A stretch of DNA of 7,902 bases, taken from positions 1 through 7,902 of the forward strand of contig USPB01000087.1 of NCBI GenBank assembly GCA_900556405.1, given 5' to 3'. Source of the DNA: an uncultured Actinomyces sp. (GTDB taxonomy: Bacteria; Actinomycetota; Actinomycetes; Actinomycetales; Actinomycetaceae). Below, one piece after another: positions 1 through 5,692 of the stretch. The notes beneath the pieces were generated by a model. The model did no database searches. It saw only the letters and a list, made by a program, of their open reading frames with translations, and had not been told where the DNA came from. A program made the translations under genes and the position numbers. Each line of letters starts with the position of its first letter. Positions within the stretch are counted from its first letter, which is position 1.

Positions 1-482
1 ATGTCGGGGTTGATGAGGAAGCCCATCGTGTCGACGGGCATCGAGGCGAGGGCCTCGACCTCGTCGAGCGCGCGACCGATGCGGATCTCGCCAGCCTCGA
101 CGCGGTCGGCGGCGGGCACCATCCACGTGACCTCGTCGCCGTCAATGATGGTGGCCTCGAAGGTCTGCCACTCGCCGGGGTTGAAGGGCCAGGCCCAGAT
201 CGGGTCGGTCCAGACCTGCTCGGTGATCTGGCCGGCGGCGCGCATGCGCAGCTGAATGTTGCCGAGGACCGTCAGGTAGGGCTGCTCGCCGGCGCAGTCC
301 AGCAGGAGGGCGTCGCCCTTCTCGGCCTGGACGTGGGACAGCCACGCCTGGGTGTCGGCGCGTCCCCACACGACGTCGGCCGCGGAGTCCGCGAAGTCGA
401 GCGGAACCAGCGCCGCGCCGAGGGGACCCGTGACGAGCATCGCGCCCTGCCCGCGGCACAGGAAGCGTCCAATCTGAAGCAT
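1..482 (-). CDS. Unrecognised Trp-rich protein, 3' end outside window
   Basis: I do not recognise this family. An open frame of 160 codons runs without a stop from an ATG at 482 to the window edge, so the C-terminus is missing. The ATG shares one base with the TGA of the upstream phosphatase (TGATG), and a GAAGG lies 9 nt before it (492-496), which fixes the start and implies translational coupling. The protein has no signal peptide or obvious membrane span. It has seven Trp (39, 47, 91, 96, 98, 105, 120), with a cluster around residues 91-105 (VWTDPIWAWPFNPGEW), and two Cys (9, 63). The mix of short beta-like stretches and Trp suggests a folded, mostly beta, cytoplasmic protein. Codon use matches the neighbours. 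Position suggests a role linked to the kinase/phosphatase pair, but that is inference only. Residues 132-137 (EIRIGR) vaguely resemble the start of an FHA domain; this is too weak to call. Confidence 0.85.
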   Translation of the reverse strand, partial: MLQIGRFLCRGQGAMLVTGPLGAALVPLDFADSAADVVWGRADTQAWLSHVQAEKGDALLLDCAGEQPYLTVLGNIQLRMRAAGQITEQVWTDPIWAWPFNPGEWQTFEATIIDGDEVTWMVPAADRVEAGEIRIGRALDEVEALASMPVDTMGFLINPD

Positions 483-1354
483 CAGTTACTGCCTTCTCTA
501 CGAGGGACCCGGCGAGCGGTCTCAATCGACGCCGGACGTACTGGTTGAATCATCCGATTCATGACATTCGATGTCAATGTTACTCGTGATTTGGTTCCTG
601 CGTAAACTACAACGGCGGTCGTATTGTCCCGCGTTCCCGTCTCCAGTGAGGCGCGCACAAGTCTGTCGGCCGTCCCCTGCGGACCGTCGCCGGCTGCAAC
701 AACCGCATGAATCTGCGAATCGCTCAGGACGCCGTGCACCCCATCTGTACAGATGACAGCCCGATCGCCTTCTTCCAGCGGCATGATTGTGTAGTCGGCT
801 TTCACACTTCCGGTCTGTCCGGCGCCCAGGGCTTTCGTCACGACATTCGCGGGAGGGATCACACGGGGCGCGCCGGAGGTGGCCGCGAGGTCGCGCGCCT
901 CCTGCAGCGCCGAATGATCGTGCGTGAGCTGTCGGATGCCCCCGCCGCCCACGACATAGGCGCGCGAGTCACCGACGTTAAATGAGAGCCAGTAGGGCCC
1001 CTCGGCGGTGCGCAGCACCATGAGCCCCGACAGCGTGGTGCCGGGGGCGCTCATCGGATTGTCGGCGGGCGCCAGGGACGCAACCGCGTTGGCTGCCGCG
1101 TCGATCGCGACGGACAGATCCACCAGGTCAACGGGGCGATTCCCGAGGCGGTCCGAGCTCAGAAACTCCTGCAGGGTAATAACGGCCTTCGACGAGGCCT
1201 GGGCCCCACCCAGGTGGCCACCCATCCCATCGGCGACGGCGAAGACCGGGGGAACCGCCAGCCAGGAGTCCTCGTTCTCGGAGCGGACCGGACCAATATC
1301 GGTCGAGGCGCCCCATCGAACTGCGGGCCGTTCCGCGTGTTCCTCTAGAGACAT
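482..1354 (-). CDS. PP2C-family Ser/Thr protein phosphatase (PrpC/PstP type)
   Basis: Metal-dependent (Mn2+/Mg2+) phosphatase that removes phosphate from Ser/Thr; the natural counterpart of the adjacent kinase. The 290-residue protein shows the PP2C motifs in order: TDIGPVRSENED (18-29, metal-side Asp19 and the R/N/E/D signature), DGMGG (42-46), PGTTLSG (104-110), NVGDSR (126-131), LTHDHS (143-148), TKALG (173-177), CTDGV (202-206, metal Asp204) and TRDNTT (241-246, metal Asp243). All expected metal-binding Asp are present, so it should be active. Residues 250-290 form a basic tail with no membrane segment, so unlike mycobacterial PstP it is predicted cytosolic. The ATG at 1354 has AAAGGA 9 nt upstream (1364-1369). 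It lies 136 nt after the kinase gene, in a different transcriptional context from the tight block upstream, and overlaps the next gene by one base. It corresponds to prpC of the bifidobacterial PFNA cluster. Confidence 0.97.
   Translation of the reverse strand: MSLEEHAERPAVRWGASTDIGPVRSENEDSWLAVPPVFAVADGMGGHLGGAQASSKAVITLQEFLSSDRLGNRPVDLVDLSVAIDAAANAVASLAPADNPMSAPGTTLSGLMVLRTAEGPYWLSFNVGDSRAYVVGGGGIRQLTHDHSALQEARDLAATSGAPRVIPPANVVTKALGAGQTGSVKADYTIMPLEEGDRAVICTDGVHGVLSDSQIHAVVAAGDGPQGTADRLVRASLETGTRDNTTAVVVYAGTKSRVTLTSNVMNRMIQPVRPASIETARRVPRREGSN
492..496 (-). promoter_or_regulatory. Ribosome binding site for the 482-1 gene
   Basis: GAAGG on the minus strand, 9 nt before the ATG at 482, inside the last codons of the phosphatase gene. 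It supports a real gene start at the TGATG junction and translation coupled to the phosphatase. Confidence 0.6.
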
Positions 1355-1363
1355 GAGCCTTCA

Positions 1364-1369
1364 TCCTTT
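1364..1369 (-). promoter_or_regulatory. Ribosome binding site for the PP2C phosphatase
   Basis: AAAGGA, 9 nt before the ATG at 1354. A second GAAGG (1358-1362) is only 3 nt from the ATG and is too close to be the functional site. Confidence 0.65.
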
Positions 1370-1408
1370 AGCTGCGTTGAGCGCGAGGGACTGCGCGCGA
1401 TACTGACC

Positions 1409-1414
1409 ATTTTA
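1409..1414 (-). promoter_or_regulatory. Possible -10 element upstream of the phosphatase gene
   Basis: TAAAAT on the minus strand (5 of 6 matches to TATAAT), directly preceded by TG, in the 136-nt gap (1355-1490) between kinase and phosphatase. A start point about 7 nt downstream would leave a leader of roughly 48 nt before the ATG. No good -35 hexamer is visible at 16-18 nt spacing, so this is a weak call based on an AT-rich island in GC-rich DNA. Confidence 0.3.
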
Positions 1415-1461
1415 CACCCGACGTGACCAGCGCCTCGTCCGACGATGGTAGGAAGCGGGCG

Positions 1462-1489
1462 AAAAAAGCAAACCGATTGATCGTTGTGC
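1462..1489 (-). terminator. Possible weak intrinsic terminator after the kinase gene
   Basis: Immediately after the kinase stop codon the minus strand carries an imperfect inverted repeat (1489-1468, outer GCA/TGC arm and inner CGAT/ATCG arm with two mismatches between them) followed by six T (1467-1462). The loop is tight and the stem interrupted, so efficiency is doubtful. A T6 run straight after a dyad is nevertheless rare in DNA of this GC content. It could end or attenuate transcription of the four-gene block before the phosphatase. Confidence 0.3.
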
Positions 1490-1490
1490 G

Positions 1491-3023
1491 TCACGGGGCC
1501 TCCACGCAGGCCTGCACCGGGTCGGACATGCGACCGGACGAGCGCGACACGGTCGTGATCTCGATGCAGTTCTGCCCGCTCGCGCCATCGACCGTCACGC
1601 TCGTCGACTCCACGCGACCGCGCGACGTACCGGCAGCTCCCGAACCCTCGTAGGCGTACAGGATGTCCTGCGGTGCGGGGCCGTCGGGGGCGGTCCACGT
1701 CCAGGTGACCATTCCGTCGGAGTACTGCCCGGACAGGCCCGACACCTGCGGGGGAGCCGCGCCCAACGCGTCACCGGGAGCCGAGGAGGCGCTCGTCGTC
1801 TCGGGTGCGGGAGAAATGCGCGTAAAAGAACCCTGGCCGCGCAGCATGCCCACGATGAGGCCGGCCGCGATCACCGCAGCCAGCAGCGCGAGGAGCACGC
1901 CAGCGACCGGGGACATCCCCTTTTTGGCCGCCGAGGGATCCTCGACGACGCGACGGGCCGACACCTCGTCCGCATCCGCAGATCGTTCGATCTTCCACGA
2001 GTCCGCAACCGCCTCGACGCCACCCGAGCCGGCCCCGCCCTCGAAGGAATACGAGTTCGAACGCAGGCGCGTCTTATCCGGATCGATGACGGGAGCGCCG
2101 CGCAGGCGCGTCTTCTGGTCGCCCGCGGTGGGAGCCGAGGCCTTGGAGCGCTTCTCCTTGATCTCCATCTCGGTGCGCGGCAGACCCAGTTCCTTCTGGA
2201 CGCGTTGCAGGCCCTGACCGAACTCCATCGCCGAAGGCGTGCGCTCGGCCGGGTCGATCGTCATCGCGGCACGCAGCACGCGCTCCAGCTCCGCCGGAGC
2301 ATCCGCACGCCCGAGGCCACGCATGCGTCCGCGCTGCACGCGGTTCGCGATCGACGCCGCCGAGTTGTCGCCGATCGGATCCTCGAAGGGGCTGCGCCCC
2401 GTCACGAAGGTCCACGTCGTCGCAGCCAGCGCCCACACGTCCTGCAGGGGCGAGGCCGGAGAATTCACGTCCTGCTGCTCCGGGGGCGCCCACAGCACCG
2501 AGAAGCCGTCGAAGGCGCCAACCTCCAGCTGGCCCACCTTCGAGGCCACGCCGAAGTCCGCGAGCACCGGCTTGCCGTAGGAGTCCAGCATGATGTTCGA
2601 CGGCTTGATGTCACGATGCACGTAGCCCTGGCGGTGGAACATCTCCACGCCGCCGCTGATCTTAATCATCGTGTCGAGGGCCTTGTCGAGCGGCATCGGG
2701 CGCGCACGCACCTGCGTGAGCAGGTCCGCCACCGGGCAATACTCCATGATCAGGTACGCGCGACCGTCGGCCGTCGTCCCCACGCCGTGCAGCTCGACGA
2801 CCGCGGGGTGCCCGGCGAGCAGCGTCATCGCGTCGGCCTCGCGGTGTAGTTCCTTCGTGCCGCGCTCATCGCCCAGCGTGCGCACGACCTTGATGGCCAC
2901 GTCACGGCTCGGCAGCTCTTGACGGTAGAGGAAGACGTCGGCGAAGCCGCCCTGACCGAGCGGGCGCACCCATCGGAAGCCGGGAATATCAGGGCCCTTC
3001 AGGCCCGCAACCGGGGGCGTCAA
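1491..3023 (-). CDS. Membrane Ser/Thr protein kinase with FN3-like extracellular domain
   Basis: Hanks-type Ser/Thr kinase, 510 residues. Kinase domain ~14-280: Gly-rich loop GQGGFADV (23-30), VAIK (Lys45), alpha-C Glu62, catalytic HRDIKPSN (136-143, Asp138/Lys140/Asn143), DFG (156-158), APPE in place of APE (179-182), DVWAL (195-199). It should be active. A linker (281-371) holds two KTRLR copies (304-308, 317-321). One membrane span follows at ~372-394, then a Ser/Pro/Thr-rich stalk and an extracellular FN3-like domain (~424-509) with Cys486 and Cys506, probably a disulfide. There are no PASTA repeats, so it is not a PknB orthologue. The start is a TTG forming a TTGA overlap with the stop of the upstream gene. 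AGGAGGAGG sits just before it and the next in-frame Met (66) is inside the kinase fold, so TTG is well supported. It equates by context to pkb2 of the bifidobacterial PFNA cluster, though there FN3 is a separate protein. Confidence 0.97.
   Translation of the reverse strand: MTPPVAGLKGPDIPGFRWVRPLGQGGFADVFLYRQELPSRDVAIKVVRTLGDERGTKELHREADAMTLLAGHPAVVELHGVGTTADGRAYLIMEYCPVADLLTQVRARPMPLDKALDTMIKISGGVEMFHRQGYVHRDIKPSNIMLDSYGKPVLADFGVASKVGQLEVGAFDGFSVLWAPPEQQDVNSPASPLQDVWALAATTWTFVTGRSPFEDPIGDNSAASIANRVQRGRMRGLGRADAPAELERVLRAAMTIDPAERTPSAMEFGQGLQRVQKELGLPRTEMEIKEKRSKASAPTAGDQKTRLRGAPVIDPDKTRLRSNSYSFEGGAGSGGVEAVADSWKIERSADADEVSARRVVEDPSAAKKGMSPVAGVLLALLAAVIAAGLIVGMLRGQGSFTRISPAPETTSASSAPGDALGAAPPQVSGLSGQYSDGMVTWTWTAPDGPAPQDILYAYEGSGAAGTSRGRVESTSVTVDGASGQNCIEITTVSRSSGRMSDPVQACVEAP
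2062..2114 (-). repeat. 14-bp direct repeat encoding tandem KTRLR motifs
   Basis: The 14-mer cgcaggcgcgtctt (plus strand) occurs at 2062-2075 and 2101-2114, offset 39 bp, i.e. exactly 13 codons. On the minus strand both copies read in frame as Lys-Thr-Arg-Leu-Arg with identical codons. They lie in the kinase linker between the catalytic domain and the membrane span. Confidence 0.8.
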
Positions 3024-5692
3024 CGATCCTCCTCCTCGTTCATCGTGCGCGCGATGGACGCGCTCAGGCGCAGCTTACGGCGCATGCGCAGGCTGCGCAG
3101 TGACAGCGCGCGGCGAATGCGTGCGAAGAATCCGGCGCGCTTGCTCACATGGGCGCGCAGGGCACCCACCTGCTCCCACGCGTCACGCGCGCGGTCACGG
3201 GAGGCGCCGTTGGACGCGAAGTTCGCGACGTCCGCGTAGCGCGCGATCACGACGGGGGCAGGCACGTCGTCACCGAAGCGGCTCCAGCCGTCGATCACGT
3301 AGCGGCCCTTGCCGGCCTCGGCCTCGTCGGGCTCCACGGAGTCCGTCGACCCGTCGTCTCCGTGGCGCACCTCGCCCGTCACCAGCGTGAAGGGGTCGCC
3401 CGGGTCCTCGCCGAGGTCCCACTGCGAGGCCAGCGACCAGGCGGTCTCCTGCCTGGTGCGTCCCACGTCGATACGCAGGCCCGAGTCTGCGGCGAGGTCA
3501 ACGACCTCGTCCCACGAGCCCACGAGCGCCTGGGCGGCCGCAGCGCGGCGGCGACGCCTGCGGCGGCCCGCCTTGTAAAGCAGGACGAGCAGCGGCGGGA
3601 GTAGCACAAGCAGGAAGCCACCCGCAATGCCGGCGACCATACCCCACGGGAAGGGGGCGGCCGGAGGAGTCATCGGATCAGCGTTCTGGTCGCGCGTCGT
3701 CGGCGGCAGCTCGGCGGGAGCCTCCGGGGGCTCCGGCGGCTGCAGGACCTGCGGGCGCGGCACGGACCGAGGCTTGGGGACCTGCGTCTGCGGCGTGTGG
3801 TCGCGCGGCGGCGTCGGATCGAAGACGACCCAGTGACCACCCGCGAACTCGACCTCGACCCACGCGCGAATGTCGGAACCGCGCAGCGTCGCGGCACCAC
3901 CCTGGGAGCCGCCCTCCGGGTAAGCGCCCATGACGACGCGCGCGTTAATGCCCAGCTGGTGCAGCATCAGCGCCATCAGCGCCGTGTACTGCTGGTCGTC
4001 ACCGATGAGGTTGTTGTCGTCGGAGAGCATGCGCTCGAGGCGGTCTGCGCGCACGCCGGGGCGCGAGAACTGCGTGTTCTCGTTGAGATAGAAGCCGTTC
4101 GTCGACAGGTAGTGCTCGATCGCGCGCGCGGCGGCCAGCGCGGTGGACGCGTTCTGCGTGATTTCGGCTGCCTTCGTCGCGACGGCCTCAGGAACGTTGG
4201 TATCCGCCATCGTGAAGGGCGCGACCGCCAGGGTCGCCACGTCCTCGTCGCGCACCGGGGCCGTGAACGTGGTCGTCACGGAGTAGCTCATCGTGCCCGC
4301 GGGGCCGGTCGTCAGCGCGGCATTCGACCACATGTCGACGAACAAGCCCTCCTTCTGGGCGGTCGCGGCCGCGCCCGTGAAGGTGATCTGCGAGGGCTCA
4401 CCCAGGATGGGCACCCACGGACCGGACATGCCGGTGGTCTCCACCGTCACGATGGAGGTGCCCTCGGGGCGCCCTGGGATCGTCGTCTCGACCGGAATGT
4501 AGCCGGTGTGCTCGTCGTCGCGCTTGTTCGTCATGCCGAAGGTCGTGCCGTCGTAGACGTCCATGGCGGCGATGCGCACGCGCTGGTTCTCGGGCAGATC
4601 GGACACGGTCAGGAGGGTCTGGTCCTTCAGGTCCGTCGTGTAGTGGCGGAACGAGGCCATCGGCGAGGGATAGGCCTGAATGTCCAGGGGCGGCTGGACG
4701 AGGTCACGGCCGACGACGCGCGTCCCCGAGGACCCCAAGTAGGACGCTGCGGGCAGCGCGATACCCACGGACATCGCGAGCACTGCAAGCGCACCCATGA
4801 CTCGGGTCCACACGTAGACGGTCGAGCGGGACTGGCGCCCGAGGGTGTTGTCCGCGCCGGGTGCGCTCGAGCGACCCACGAGGACGTCCTGTCCCAGCGT
4901 GATGCGCTGATATTGCGCGGCTGCCGCCCACCAGGCTGCCAGGAGCGCCCACCAGGTCAGCACCGCCCACAGGGGCAAGCTGTGGTGCGACAGCCCGAAG
5001 AAGACGGAGATCACGCCCATGAGGACGAGGGGGATGGAGCCCAGGACCGCACGGCCCAAGCGCGCGGTGATGATGCCGGCGAGGAATGCCAGGACCAGGC
5101 CGCTCATCCACGGCACGAGGGCGGGGCCGGAGTAGACCGAGACGGGGGCGGTCAGCGTCAGGAGGTCCTTCCACGCGCGGAAGGAACCCAGGACCATGAC
5201 CTGCAGCGTCTTGCCGGTCGGCAGGACACCGAAGAGCGCCTCGGAGCGCAACGCGGCCGCGCTTCCGAGCAGGAAGTAGGTGACCACGACGCTGAGCACG
5301 CTCGTGACGCCGTCCCAGCGCCAGCGCGTCGAGGCGGCGGACAGCGCGAGGCCGCAGATGACGCCCGCGCCCGCGGCGATTGCGCCTACTCCCCCGCCAA
5401 AGACGGGCTCGAAGGCGGCGACGGGGCCGACGAACAGCAACCCGAGGATCAGGAGCGACCAGATCGGCAGGCGCGTGCGGTAGGTCGCGAAACGCTGCGT
5501 GATCGTCAGCAGGCGGTTGCGCGTCGTCTTGGGCTTGGGGGCCTCCGAGGGGCGCGCGTCGGCGCCCCGATCACGCTTCTCGGTCGCGTCAGGGACCTCT
5601 CCCACCGCACGAACGTGCGTCTCGTTTGCCTCGGGCTGGGCCTGCGACTCGATGCGCTGAGCGCGCGGCTTGGTGTTGACGTTGCTGCTCAT
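3020..5692 (-). CDS. TgpA-like membrane protein with degenerate transglutaminase-like domain
   Basis: 890 residues. A charged cytosolic N-terminus (1-74) precedes about seven membrane spans (~75-95, 101-121, 128-147, 188-210, 214-234, 238-260, 296-318). An extracellular region (~320-682) follows, with the transglutaminase-like core at ~505-630 and a Pro-rich stalk at 629-682. Then come a last span (~684-706), a run of seven Arg (710-716, stop-transfer) and a cytosolic tail to 890 resembling the C-terminal region (DUF4129-like) of TgpA proteins. The core normally has a Cys-His-Asp triad. Here GDDQQY (564-569) puts Asp566 where Cys is expected, IRAWVEV (608-614) puts Arg609 in place of His, and FDPTPP (624-629) keeps Asp625. 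I infer no thiol transglutaminase/protease activity, so a binding or scaffold role is likely. The ATG overlaps the DUF58 stop by 4 nt (ATGA), with GGAGG 6 nt upstream. It equates to tgm of the PFNA cluster. Confidence 0.94.
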   Translation of the reverse strand: MSSNVNTKPRAQRIESQAQPEANETHVRAVGEVPDATEKRDRGADARPSEAPKPKTTRNRLLTITQRFATYRTRLPIWSLLILGLLFVGPVAAFEPVFGGGVGAIAAGAGVICGLALSAASTRWRWDGVTSVLSVVVTYFLLGSAAALRSEALFGVLPTGKTLQVMVLGSFRAWKDLLTLTAPVSVYSGPALVPWMSGLVLAFLAGIITARLGRAVLGSIPLVLMGVISVFFGLSHHSLPLWAVLTWWALLAAWWAAAAQYQRITLGQDVLVGRSSAPGADNTLGRQSRSTVYVWTRVMGALAVLAMSVGIALPAASYLGSSGTRVVGRDLVQPPLDIQAYPSPMASFRHYTTDLKDQTLLTVSDLPENQRVRIAAMDVYDGTTFGMTNKRDDEHTGYIPVETTIPGRPEGTSIVTVETTGMSGPWVPILGEPSQITFTGAAATAQKEGLFVDMWSNAALTTGPAGTMSYSVTTTFTAPVRDEDVATLAVAPFTMADTNVPEAVATKAAEITQNASTALAAARAIEHYLSTNGFYLNENTQFSRPGVRADRLERMLSDDNNLIGDDQQYTALMALMLHQLGINARVVMGAYPEGGSQGGAATLRGSDIRAWVEVEFAGGHWVVFDPTPPRDHTPQTQVPKPRSVPRPQVLQPPEPPEAPAELPPTTRDQNADPMTPPAAPFPWGMVAGIAGGFLLVLLPPLLVLLYKAGRRRRRRRAAAAQALVGSWDEVVDLAADSGLRIDVGRTRQETAWSLASQWDLGEDPGDPFTLVTGEVRHGDDGSTDSVEPDEAEAGKGRYVIDGWSRFGDDVPAPVVIARYADVANFASNGASRDRARDAWEQVGALRAHVSKRAGFFARIRRALSLRSLRMRRKLRLSASIARTMNEEEDR
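3028..3036 (-). promoter_or_regulatory. Ribosome binding site deciding the kinase TTG start
   Basis: AGGAGGAGG on the minus strand; the AGGAGG at 3031-3036 is 7 nt before the TTG at 3023. The same bases encode the Glu-Glu-Glu of the transglutaminase-like protein's C-terminal MNEEEDR. This strong site at ideal spacing is the main reason to accept TTG as the start, and it indicates coupled translation through the TTGA overlap. Confidence 0.85.

Noticed and set aside
70..87. Possible FHA domain start (EIRIGR) in the 482-1 protein
   Set aside because: Only a short IGR-like match is present; the following residues show no conserved Ser/Arg/His of FHA domains before the window ends.
1128..1364. 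Alternative ATG at 1364 (different frame) upstream of the phosphatase
   Set aside because: It opens a 78-codon frame with no domain; the frame from 1354 contains all PP2C motifs.
2205..2849. 214-codon open frame on the plus strand
   Set aside because: Antisense to the kinase domain, His/Arg-rich, no recognisable fold; the minus-strand frame has every kinase motif.
3543..3563. Arg7 run as a sign of frameshift or slippage in the transglutaminase-like gene
   Set aside because: The frame is open on both sides, and a basic cluster directly after a membrane span is the normal stop-transfer signal; mixed CGC/CGT/CGG-type codons argue against slippage.
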